A DNA stretch of 64,000 nucleotides from Atkinsonella hypoxylon (taxonomy: Eukaryota > Ascomycota > Sordariomycetes > Hypocreales > Clavicipitaceae): positions 62,001 to 126,000 of the forward strand of contig JFHB01000010.1 in assembly GCA_000729835.1 (NCBI GenBank), given 5' to 3'. Both the position numbers and the translations under genes were made by a program. Numbering within the stretch: position 1 is the first letter of the stretch; each line of letters starts with the position of its first letter. The notes beneath the pieces were generated by a model, which was not told the origin of the DNA, made no database searches, and saw only the letters and a list, made by a program, of their open reading frames with translations. Positions 1 through 10,900 of the stretch are shown here, piece after piece.

Positions 1-717
1 TGGCGGGCAGCGGACAGCAGATAGCGGACAGCAGATAGCGGACAGCAGATAGCGAACAGTGGGGGGTGATGGTTTGAGAAACTTGAAGAGGTGAGAGGTG
101 ATAGGTGAAAGATGAGATGATGTCTAGCGAATAGTAATTGTATTACTTTGCCATTGAGGTGGCTGAGTGGTAAGACGTAGGGATTTATGCGATTCCCGCA
201 TCAGACATAACACGTGATTACAGACGTTTCTCAGCGACAAAATAGCAGCCTCAAGCGAACAAAGTTTTCACCTCAAAAACTTTATAGACCAGTACATGCT
301 TCATACATATGATCCCCATATCGGTGCCACTGAGCAAAAGAAAGCAAAAGAAACACCGTCGACGCCGTCGGACATTTCAAAGGCTGCGTATGCCCATCAT
401 ACAAAACCATTGCACCCACTCCTATTCTGTGATGAAGATTCAAATGCCACGTAATAAAATACCAACAGAGTGCAAGATGCCTCGACAAAACACTGAGCGC
501 ACAAACTTTCGCCACCATAAAAACTCCAGGTCCCCGCTTGAACCTGCCATGAGCCTGCGTTGTGAGACGTGCTGAGAGTCTGTCGTCGTGGCGTCGTGCC
601 ATGCATAGTAATCCTCGATAGGTGTACCACCCTGAAAGTATTAAAGAGGAAAGATATAGCACAGATTTGAAGAGGAACAGAGAGAAAAAAAGGACGAAGA
701 GAAGAAAGAATAAAAAT
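1..717. other. Intergenic, left edge to the 3' end of bud4
   Basis: No gene is supported here. The stretch starts with a short tandem repeat (annotated separately). A tRNA-like D-arm and anticodon-stem fragment lies near 160-215, but it lacks a T-arm. Reverse-strand open frames at 282-926 and 397-630 have no recognisable domain and appear to be chance. The last 100 bases are purine-rich and probably hold the bud4 3' UTR. Confidence 0.6.
5..59. repeat. 14-bp tandem repeat, about 3.5 copies
   Basis: The unit gcggacagcagata is repeated in tandem, with a diverged last copy (gcgaacag). It is a minisatellite at the window edge and may continue to the left. Confidence 0.85.
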
Positions 718-3700
718 CTAGGAGCAACTGCTCTTTGTTCGTGAGTGCACGCGTCGACCCTCGGCCTTACGGCGAAGCTGTTCCTCCCGCCTAAGGACGA
801 TCTCGCACCACTTCGCTCTCGACCGTACGCCGTTATTGTCATCAGCAGAGTTGTCCCGTCCAACCACGTCCGACAAAATTCCCATCCAGCCTTCCTTGTC
901 CTCTGCAGTGTCGGCGTAGAAGTCAATCACCTCTCCATTGTTGAAGCGGATTCGGAAACCCTCTTCAACAAACATGTATCCTTCTTCGTCCTCAGCGAAC
1001 GCTGATCGCCGGCGCTTGCCACCTTTGCCAGTCGTCTCCTTCTCTGTCAGAGATCTTTTATCATCGATTAATCTCTTGGCGTTTGACAGATTGATCGTGG
1101 CTCTTGGCTGTCGAGTTGCCTCATGGTAGGCAGTCAACTTCGTGCCTACTAATTTGAAATATCTTCGGCGCCAGTACTATTGGAAGTTTCGGTCAGTTCG
1201 TCTGGTCATGACTTTCAACATTATGCTTCACTCTACTTACAGGACAGTCACCACCTTGCTGGCTCAGATGTCCCTCCCAGTTGTGTGACAATCTCTCCTC
1301 AGCGGCCTTTAGTTCTCGGACGCAAGAGTTCATGCTCTTGGGCATGTCGTCATCTGTTGCGTTTTTTGGTCGAGGCACGAAGAGAAGCTGTAGCTCCAGT
1401 TTGCCAATCTTGTATGGGGCGCGTCGGACAATAGAAGTGGTAGCATTTCCTCTCTTGCTCTTGATGCTCGATGCGAAGCTCTCCTCCTCAGTCGCCCACT
1501 CATTGAAGCATGCCACTTCAGCCATGTAAGGCCGTCCGAAGCAACGGTGCTCATGCTCTTTCAGACAAACATAAGCTCGGGCAAAACTACCATCATCGGC
1601 TGCCAATCGAGACAACAGCTCATAGCCAGATGGACCCATGTTTTGTTGTCGAGCAAGAGCCTCCCTTTGACGCTCTTCTTCTCGCTGCCTTTGCTCCATT
1701 TCTCTGCGCTTCTTTGGAGATGCGAAGACACGACTAAAGGTCGAAGTCCTGGTCTTAGTGGCCTTGGCCGCCACCTGTGCAGTTAAATGAGCAGGCTTTT
1801 CGAGCTTGACATTAAGCGTCAACTGAAATTCCAATTCGTTGGGCACTACAAGTTCGAATTCTTGACCTATGGGAGCATTTCTAGCCAATTCTAGCCAGGC
1901 TGTTGTCACACAATGAACGCCATTGTCCAAGGTCAAACTGAACCAAGTGCGCTCATTCTTGGGCAGTGGAAGATCCAGATCCTTCACGCCCATGACCTTG
2001 ACAAAGAGACGACCCCTCTCACCGCTATCAATGGTGGCAGCCTCGGATTGTCTATCTTCTTCTGCCCCCCGATGGACGGCAGTGGCACTGCTTTCGTGCC
2101 CAGGCAGGGGCGGTATGGCACCATTGGTACCTGTCACTCGCTTACGCGTGCTGCGTGAACGAGCCTCCGTATTCCACGGCTCAACAACCCACGACTCGGG
2201 CCGGTTTTGCTTGATTGGCGAATTCTGAGCCGATCTGGCTCGTGTATGGTCATCGCCATCTTTGTCGCTGGCCGTGATGACCTTGGTGTTTTGTCTCATC
2301 AAATAACCGCGCTTCTGTGCCTCAATCACTCGTTCGAAATCTTGATCGAGACTCAATCCCATGTCGATATCTAGCGTTAAGCTACGGTTCTTGAAGCTGG
2401 GGTGGCGTGTGATGTAGTCTTCTGGCTCAGAGACCTGCTCAGAGCCCACATCTTTTGATATTCGGTTGCGATGCTTATCAGGAATAGGCGGTACTTCGGG
2501 AACCTCCTGGCTGACCTGCCGGCGAGCCTCTCGCATAGCCGCGAGATCTGAAGGCGTGTTCGACGGACGAGTCTTGAGTTTGGCTCCAGGAGCTTTGATT
2601 GTGGCAATTCTCTCGGGGATGACACGGGGAGATTCTTGCTCCTCTTCAGGAACCGAGTGGTGAATAACAGACTCGGGTGTACCAGGCTCTTCTATGTATT
2701 CTTCCTCATCAGGCTCGCCCCAACCGCTGCCGTCATATTCAGGCTTTGACAATCGTCGAGTAGGTGTAACAGGACGCTTTACCGGATCTGCCTCAGGATT
2801 GTCTGGAACCCTGCTACCCCCGGCCTTTTCATTTTTGACCTGACCATTAGCGGTAGGTGATGAAGTATAAGGATCTGCAGCCGTGTCGATTCCAAGACCA
2901 GTCAAAGGAACATCTAGTTTAAGGTGATGCAGGGGGTAACTCTGTCTGACTGCAACCTGCTTTTCTGTCTTTTCGGCAGTTTCGACCTGCTCTTCATCAT
3001 TGACTGGTCGATCGAGAAATTCCCGATCGCGAACCTCTTCCTCTGCATCACCGCCAAGGGTCTCATCATCTTGGTAGTAGCCGAGAACGTCTTCGTCACT
3101 CCCTTCGGTGTTCCGTGTGATGATGACGCTGTCTTCTTGCTCATAGTCGTCTTCCGTAGATGGAATAGGAACGTCAGGATCTAGATCCATCACAGAGTCC
3201 TGCGCGTGGTGCAATGAGGCGCGCTGTGGACTAGCCGCGGGGGATGAAAGTAGATAGTCTGACTCTTCCTCTGCAACACTATTGCCATTGACTCGGCGCA
3301 TAATTGATTCTCTCGAGATCTTGGGCGGACTCTGAAAGTCCAGGCCAGAGATGTCTCCAATGGTATCATCAGCCTCGAGAGCCTCGGCAGCCGTCTCCGA
3401 TTCAGCCTCTGAGTGTGGTGTTTCCCCTCTCTCGCGGCCATTTCCTCGTCGCAGTCTACGCTCTCGCTGCTGCTCAGCGGCAGTCTTGGCGTCGGTCTCG
3501 TCGGAGAGCATCATGAGCTTCAATCGCTCTTCCAGAGTCATCTTGTGGCTGCCAAAGCTCTGAATATCGGACTTGGAGGCAGACGCAGGCGGTGGAGGGG
3601 GTAAGCTTCTGTGAGAACCGCCCATCATTCTCTCAGCTGTTGCAGATAAAGCTGGCGAAGCCCCAGCCTCGCCAGTAGATCCGCGTCTGGCTTGCCCGAC

Positions 3701-5096
3701 ACCTGGAAGAGGAGGCAGTGGCCTATGTTCTCCATTGGAGTTAGCCGAGTCAGAGCGCTTATTTGTAGGAGTTGTGCGGCCACCTGTCGCCATCATGGGA
3801 GCATTTTCTGGCATCGGACTGCTTTCGTATTTGTCAGCACCCGCGCTTCGAAGGGCCATGGGACTATCGCCACGCCAATCGTCGGGCCCAACGACGGGAG
3901 TCTTGTCAGTGTCTTCCAATGACTCGTCAAAGCTCTCGTCTTGAATATCGACCCGGGTGGAGTCGTAGAAATCCTCGTCTTCGTCTTCGACAGATTCGTA
4001 GCTGCCCTCTCGTGAATTTGTTCCAATTGATGAAAGGTCAGGTGTGGCCATCTCATACTCGTTGATCTGAGGGGGCGCGGCGTCGAAAGTGACGCTCTTG
4101 GGATGGCGTAGGAGGAAGCGAGAGTCAGAGAATTTGTCTTCACTCGACGATGTGTGTCCCGACCAAGTCCCGCTAGCCGACTCCAATGTGTCCTTGTGGA
4201 ACTTGGAGGGAGATAGAGACGATTTGGTAGGTGATGGTTGATCTTTTCCCGGCGTTCTTGCTGAAATCTGGGTTATCCCAGGTAGTCTAGGCGATTTCTT
4301 GGATGGGCTGATCGTCGACACACTGGACTTGTTGTCGGAGTCTTGGTGATCTGAGTCTGAGGAGTGAAAGCCGCCCGAGCTCGAAGGGGATGTTAAAGTG
4401 CTTCCCTGAACCTTCGCAAGGGGTCTTTCGATATGCGGAATTCGGGCAGGATCATATTCTTGCTTCTGCTCGAGAGCTAAAATATTGCTGTTCCTGACGC
4501 GAGACGCTTTCTGGAGACGCTCAAGAGATGATCGACGATCTGGTGATGGGGAACCAGAGCGGCCTCCACGGAGCATGTCCTGAGAGTTACGATTCTTCCA
4601 GAAGAGTCGAGGCGAAGTGGAAGAATTGAGAGGCGAGGACTGGAATGGTGAAGAGTCGTTGCTGGGCAGCGCAGCTTTCTGCATCGTGAGTGTCAGTAAC
4701 GAAGTTTTGGCATAGTTGCATGGAATAGTCATGCAGCAAGGTTCCGTGGTATCCTCGTCCAGCAGTGACATCTAACAACCCTACTAAGAAACGCAGTGGC
4801 GTAGGAGTATGCGAAATAAGGAACAACCATGGGGCAGTGCAATAGTAGTATTAATGGAGCAAGTTGGGACTGACCTTGGGGGAATACGGGTTCCAGGTCG
4901 GTGAATTTCGCCTCTTTGCGCCGGGCGAAATCTCACTTAAGGGACGAGGAATACCGCTTGCCATCTTCTTAGCTGGCGAAGAGGTTGGCGTATTCTTGGA
5001 GATGCGAAGGGGATGCACCTGAGATCCGAGCTTTAGCACAGTTCGTGGGGAGGAGAGCGCAAGAAGTGAGATCTGTCATACCGGCTCGGAGGCCAT
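718..5096 (-). CDS. bud4: Bud4-like anillin/PH-domain septation scaffold
   Basis: Reconstructed as four exons: 5096-5082, 5018-4875, 4678-1241 and 1176-718, about 1351 aa, all introns in phase 0. The first exon encodes only MASEP. The second carries the motif PLRISKNTP typical of fungal Bud4. A long low-complexity, Ser/Pro/acidic region (about residues 55-940) follows, with many phospho-type S/T-P sites. An anillin-homology region starts near 945 (LFVKVMGVKDLDLPLP), and a C-terminal PH domain (about 1195-1325) includes YWRRRYFKL and GYMFVEEGFRIRF. In family members this protein links septins to the contractile ring and septum site at the cell cortex. The 64-bp intron near 1177-1240 splits the anillin and PH parts; an ORF finder would wrongly end the gene at 1193. 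Identity is strong. The first two exons are inferred from motif and phase. Confidence 0.93.
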
Positions 5097-5832
5097 GGTG
5101 ATCACAGCTTAATTGTGCGGGCGTTGCAGAGAATCAAACGGCACAGGAATGTGTAAACCGAGTGTTTGTACCGGCGGGGGTTGGAACGACAAGACTGGAA
5201 TGCTGCGGCTGACTCTGAACATGAGTCTCGATAACCGCGAGAATGGGACTGATGATGCGGGTTCCAAGCAGCAACTTCAGAAGAAAGATGACGAGATACG
5301 AAACGAAGGAGAGCTCGACTTTAGCGCTGGGTCGAGGACCGAAGAAATGACAACACAATCCACACACCTCTCGACAACGATCGTGGACAGAGAGCAGCAA
5401 CGACTGTGGTGTTGAGGTGATGAAAGGAGGGACGCTATTTCGCGGATGACTGTGTTTAAGGAATGCAGTTCCCAGAAAGCATCCAGGGTCATGATTGGCT
5501 CCATGACGATAAACAGTGCTGTGAAGCGTGGAGTATTGTTGTCAGGGCAACTGCACTGCACGGCTTGCCCTCTGTAACACAGCAAGCGCCTGGGCCCCCC
5601 ACGCGCAGTCGCACCTACCACCAGTGTAGAGCCGCTACTGATGAACCTCTACCTGTCCGCCCGTGCTGGCCATCCAGGGCTGGCCAGGTGCTAACTATTG
5701 TCGCCGATGAAAACGCGCATCCACGCCCAGATGTTCCTTCCGCAACCGCACCCGCAGGCACGAACCCCCAATCCAGGTCCATGCAAGTGATACCAGAGCA
5801 TTTTACGCGGGTTCAAGACCGGGACGCCCCGG

Positions 5833-5975
5833 CTAAAATTATAATTTACTTAACCAATTTATATAATTATAAAATAAAAAGAATATTTGATAAAATATAT
5901 TTATATTACTAAGAAGTATTTTATTACTATTTATTATAACTTCTTACATTTGCTTATAATAAATCTGTATTTAAA
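5833..5975. other. AT-rich island, possible decayed repeat
   Basis: About 140 bp made almost only of A and T (many TA steps) sits abruptly between ordinary mixed sequence (ccggctaaaa on the left, ctcgcggtgctgg on the right). Such islands in fungi are often RIP-mutated transposon remnants. No terminal repeats or coding remains are recognisable, so the origin is inference. Confidence 0.45.
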
Positions 5976-6685
5976 ACCTCGCGGTGCTGGGTGGCGTCAC
6001 GTGGCGTAAGTATCAGTGTAACATCATTCCGGGGTGATGTGTAGAGTCGCCATGGCAGCCAACCAACCTGCCAGCCAGGGTCCGAGAAGGTAGGAGCTCC
6101 GTAACAATAGTCACAATCTAGCATGCGATAGTTATCTTACGTCTTCTTTCTGATGATTTCTCTCATACCGGCCCGTATTCAGCCACTGTCCACCGAACGC
6201 AACTGCCAGCCTCGCTTCTTTCTCATTCGATTCATCATAGGTACCTGATGCCCAGATTCTCGGTTCTAAGTCACGGATCACAGATATTTATGGGGCGACG
6301 GTGCAACCATTTCGTCGGCGCACAAGACTTTTCGTCGTTTCATATTAGCTCGTCAATAGTCAACTAATGCAATTCGTGGTCTAAAGAACCTAAATTCGAT
6401 CATTGCTGACCAACTCCTCGCCGTAATCACTGCGGCGTGCGTGGGTAATAGGATGATGTATACGGTACATGTGTATACAAGTGAACACAATACTAATGCC
6501 TACCTAGTACGACATCCCACACAGAGAAAGAAAAGATCGGAAGGGAGATCTGACGATCCCTGCTGCCACCCCATCCTTTGTCATACGTTCATGCATATTA
6601 TAGTCTGGCATGTGTTGCTATTACCTTTCGTGTACCGCTCCATCCATGTTCCTCTGCCAACCGGCTGTGGATGTGTTTCAACATC

Positions 6686-6686
<1 letters not shown>

Positions 6687-6718
<32 letters not shown>

Positions 6719-6736
6719 CCAAAAAAAAAAAAAAAA
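6687..6736. repeat. (CA)n microsatellite followed by poly-A
   Basis: About 14 CA units run into ACC and then a 16-base A tract. It lies in the spacer 3' of HIS6. Confidence 0.9.
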
Positions 6737-7064
6737 CCAACAATGGCATTAAAATGTCAAAACACCATGCGACAACAATGCCTGCCATCCATTGTCACGG
6801 GACATGCTTTCCCAGCCGATGCACTGTGTTCGACATCGACTCCAGCAAAGTCGACGCCGATTGAACCCCATATGAACCGGGCTGCATCTGTCTCACCGTC
6901 ACCGACATATGCTGAGTGTGTCCGACATGATCTGACGCTTCATACCACACAAGCAGCATCAGCAATGCTACAAATGACCACCATGCATAATGGGTCACAG
7001 CTACCAGCACTTCATTGCCATCGTCTTGCCCGTTGTACTTTATTCTTTCTGTCCATGTATGACT

Positions 7065-8012
7065 CTAATCTTGCCGTTGATTCCATGCTACGCAATCGTC
7101 AAATTTGACTCCATTCCCACCAAAACAATCCAGCGCACTGCCAATCGTGAGATCGACCTTTCCCCCACTCAGCCTCTTCACCAGGTTCAAATCTTCCAAA
7201 CACCTCCCTCCACCAGCATACGTTACAGGGATAGAACACCATTCAGCCAATCTCTGCACCAGCTTTTCATCGATGCCCTGCTGCAGACCCTCGTTGTCGG
7301 CTGCATGGATAAGGAACTCGGAGCAGCATGGTTCGAGAGCTTGAAGCGATTCTGCGGGTAGGGATTATAGTCAGCGCACTGCCCTCACATTCTTGCTGTG
7401 ACATTACCAGCCAGGAAATTGTTTCTTCACCTTACCTCGCGTGATTTCCATATCTGTTAGTGTTTGCCATTTGTCCATGGCTACAACCCACGAGCCATCT
7501 TGGCGACGTCGACAGCTGAGATCGATGACCAATTTGTCCTTGTCGCCGCCTAAAGCTTCGAGGACAGCGTCCAGCCTCGACTGACTAAATCGTCCCTCTG
7601 GAAACAAATAAGATGTGATGATGACCTAGACCATTGTTAGAGTACGCATTGCGCGTGGGCAATTATTTTTCCTGAAGACGTAAAAACGCCCTTTCTCCGA
7701 TACGCAACGTACCTTGGATGCTCCCGCGTCCATCCATTCCTCTGCGTTCTTGTCGTTGATTCCACCGCCAACTTGCAGATGACCTGGCCACGCCGCTAAT
7801 GCCTGCTTCGCAGGCTCCGTGTTACCCGGGCCTAGCATGATGACATGACAGCCATCGAGCGCGTTGTCCCTGTACAATTGGGCAAAGTATGCTGGCGGGT
7901 GTTGCGACACATGGTTGGTCTGCAGACCTGACGATGAGCTGTCAAGGGTCCCACCCACAATCTGCTTGACCTGACCGGCGTGGAGGTCTATACACGCTCG
8001 AAATCGAGTCAT
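7065..8012 (-). CDS. HIS6: ProFAR isomerase (HisA type), histidine biosynthesis
   Basis: Three exons: 8012-7713, 7625-7436 and 7351-7065, giving 258 aa, close to the yeast His6 length. The enzyme isomerises phosphoribosylformimino-5-aminoimidazole carboxamide ribotide to its ribulosyl form, the fourth step of histidine synthesis, in the cytosol. The start MTRFRACIDLHAGQVKQIVGG carries the catalytic Asp of the first beta strand. GHLQVGGGIND, VIITSYLFPEG, LVIDLSCRR, VTYAGGG and LTIGSALD follow in TIM-barrel order. Introns are 87 and 84 bp. An in-frame ATG further upstream (8207) would add 65 residues unlike the family, so 8012 is preferred. A Gcn4/CPC1-like half site (GACTCA on the coding strand, near 8088-8093) lies about 77 bp upstream of the ATG. 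That would suit amino-acid control but is weak evidence. Confidence 0.95.
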
Positions 8013-8655
8013 TGCGCTGTTGCCGAAGAGTGCAAATGAGCATGTTTCCAGCCAGACGAGCCTTGAATGTGGTGTTCCGAAGTCGGTTGAGTCTTCAACA
8101 TCATGGTGGGGCAGCCTACATGTTAACCAAGTGGCACAAAAATTGGACGTGGCCATGCCAACAAGTAAATGTCGTAAATGTTGGCCGACTTTTGGGTCCT
8201 TTAACACCTAGATAAGCCTCCTACGCATGACCATGATATTAGTAAAGCCCTTTCACTCTATCAATACAGACACAACCTATTTAGATGCATTGTCAGAAGC
8301 GTGAAAGTGTGCACGCTCTCGAATGAAACAAAATATCCGCCACTGCTAGCACATGCCGAGATCTGCCATAGAATTCTAAAACAGCCTTTATTGGACCTCA
8401 CAAGAGCTGCAGAGAGCGTTATAAATAGTTAGCATCGATTTATACAGATGCAATTACAACCTTGTTACTTTGTCTATCTTTATGCAAAGCCGGTAACGGC
8501 GGGCGTAGCCACAATCGAGCCACACATGTGGCGCCCAATACGCAAAGTAGGGTGCGCGATAAAAGCTTCCTTTTGATTCACTCTAGGCAACATGACCAAA
8601 AATCCACTTTTGCGCTTCTCTGAATGCCCGTCTCTTCCGCTCTTGACAGAACGCC
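8013..8655. other. Intergenic, HIS6 promoter side and 3' flank of the MFS gene
   Basis: About 640 bp with no gene. It contains the HIS6 5' region, including the possible CPC1 half site, and the 3' UTR of the transporter. A TATA-like TATAAATA motif is at about 8420. I see no repeat or structured element. Confidence 0.5.
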
Positions 8656-10900
8656 TTATGCTGCTTGATTCTTTTTCTTCTTTTCATCGTGAGCTCGTTG
8701 CGCCTCCTCTTTCAACTTTTGATCGTCCGGCCTCCGGAGCTCCACATGAGGTATCAGGAAGAAGGCGAGGAAAAATGCAAGTACCGTCAATGATGCGCCG
8801 GTCAAGAAAATAATTCGGAATGCGCGTCGGTAGGCCGGGAGCATGATGGCTCGTATGATATCTGCCTTTTCGGGGGTTGTTTCTGAAAGATACTCGTCCG
8901 GGCTGCTGAGCAGGGTCTTCGAGGACTTGCTATCCAGGTTCAGACTTGAGAAAGCCCCGGCCAGAATGTTGTTGCTGTAAAACAAGGTTAGCTCGTTATA
9001 TTTTCCTGGTATTTTCCTGCAGATGGTTTGATTTAGGATGCAGAGGCCCTTACATGATAGTGCCGGACACTGCGAGACCAAGCGTAGACCCGAGGTTTCG
9101 AACAAAGCTGTTCTACGTCAGCAAACTTCATGCTTGTGTCGATCGGACTCAAGATGACATACTTGCGGAAAGAGGTGGCTACTGCCATGTCACGGCGTTC
9201 GACGCCGGCCTGCACTGCAATCAATGCTCTTTTCGAATTGTCAGCATAGTACGAAACATGAAGAAGCGCTCATCAGACTTACGGCTGCAAAGTGTTACCA
9301 ACTCCCACGCCAATGAGGATGGAGTAGCCGATTTGTTTCCCGAGTCCCGTGTGCTCATCCAGCGTCGACATTAGTCCCAGGCCAACAGCCCAGCACGCCC
9401 ATCCAAACAAGATGCATTCTCGGTACCGTCCCATCCAGTGTACGACCAAACCTGAAAGAGTGCTGCTGACTGTCTGAACGATGGTGATTGGCATCAAAAG
9501 GGCGCCAGATTTGGTGGCCGAGTACCCGTACACGAGTTGGTAGAATGAGGGGATGTAGTACATTTGCATGACAGAGTTCCAGCCGTTGATTGCCATGGTC
9601 AAGCAGGCGCCGTTGACGATCCTAGACTTGAAGAGGTGGACTATCGGTAATTGAGCGAGCTGCAACAGCAAAGTTCATTGGGAGAATAGAACTCACGGGG
9701 AACGAGAGGATATTCTGGCCCTTTCCACTGCCATATGACGAATGCTATGGACACGACAATACCAACCACCATCGTCGCAATAACCTGCGGGGCATCCCAG
9801 GGGTATTCGCGGCCACCCCAGGTCATGCCAATAATGAAGATAGTCATGCCGGAAAAAGCAAGGAAGATACCGCCAAAGTCAACCGCCTTGAGCTTCCTAT
9901 ACACTTCAACAGTTATCATCTCCACTATGCCGCCCCTATCCAATTTAGTCAGTACTCACATCTTCCAGTCACCCTCGACTTTCTTCAACGGCATGAAGAA
10001 AATGACGCCTCCAGTTGAGAAAACAGTCAACGGCAAATTGAGGCGAAATATCCACCGCCATGAGTCTTGGGACTGCGACGACAGGGCACCACCAATCACA
10101 GGGCCAATGCCGTTGGAAATAGCGGCGACGGCTCCCTTGAAGACATGTTAGGAACCACACCGTTTACGAGACCAAATGTTATTGTCATGAAGAGACTCAC
10201 CAGGATACCTTGATACTTGCCTCTTTCCCGCAGAGGCACCACATCACTTACAATCAGTTGTGCCACGGTCGTGAGTCCACCACCGCCAATACCAGTAAAG
10301 GCCCTGAAGATGGTTAATTGTATGACAGACTGTGATAGGGAAGATGCGAGAGATCCGATGAAAAATATGGCAAGGAGAGTAAGCAAAACTACTTTGCGGG
10401 ACCAGATGTCGGAGAGCCGGCCATAAAGCAGTAGAGCGACAGTAGAGGTTCTGCGGCAGTCTGTAAGTGTGGAGCAATGTGGAACAAGTCCTTTGTCTTG
10501 GGAACACACAATACTCACATGTAGTAACCGCTTGCAATCCATGAGATCTGGTCTGTCGAACCTAGAGCTCTGCCAACAATGTACAAACTTGCAGCGAGAG
10601 TCGTGTGATCCATTAACGCCAACAAGTCAAAGCAGGAACACGCCAGAAAGATCTACGTTTGTCAGTGCTGGTCTGTCTATATCAGAATAGAGGGGAACAG
10701 AAGTACTGTTTCTGAACAGGTGGAGGCTCAATTACAGTGATGATTGTTCTTTTGGGCACATAGTTTGTCTGCTCATTGAACTGATGGACTTTGCCGGTGT
10801 CTGAGTTTCTATCTGACTCCAAGGACGGGCCGGCTACTTCATTTGGCGACGAAGTCGGGAGCATAACAGGCTCTTGGGCCTGAGTTGATGGTTTCTCCAT
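8656..10900 (-). CDS. MFS transporter, DHA2-like (14-TM) drug:H+ antiporter type
   Basis: Nine exons fit in phase: 10900-10736, 10652-10519, 10450-10201, 10135-9960, 9896-9697, 9640-9283, 9228-9163, 9107-9054 and 8974-8656, giving 573 aa. A hydrophilic N-terminus of about 55 residues precedes the membrane core. Family hallmarks are LLLYGRLSDIWSRKVVLL (loop 2-3 motif), GIGGGGLTTVAQLIVSD with VPLRERGKYQGIL (the DHA2 signature), and GPVIGGALS (antiporter motif C-like). The tail is Lys-rich and cytosolic. Proteins of this type export toxic compounds at the plasma or vacuolar membrane; the substrate cannot be read from sequence. Neighbours (HIS6, PLP-rhodanese) do not suggest a metabolite cluster. 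The many short exons mean ORF callers see only fragments. Family assignment is strong; function is general. Confidence 0.9.

Larger units (their letters stand above)
5097..7064. other. Intergenic, between the bud4 5' end and the HIS6 3' end
   Basis: About 2 kb without a supported gene. It should contain the bud4 promoter. It also holds a strongly AT-rich island near 5835-5970 and a CA/poly-A microsatellite at 6687-6736, both listed separately. Open frames such as 5463-5912 and 6578-7108 run through the AT-rich island or the CA repeat and have no domain, so I treat them as non-coding. Confidence 0.6.

Noticed and set aside
150..246. tRNA-like fragment with a D-arm-like gtggctgagtggtaagac and a 5-bp stem with a 7-base loop
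   Set aside because: No T-arm consensus and no matching acceptor stem; the loop gives no standard anticodon arrangement.
5463..5912. 149-codon forward open frame
   Set aside because: It runs into the AT-rich island and ends in Tyr/Ile/Lys runs; no domain.
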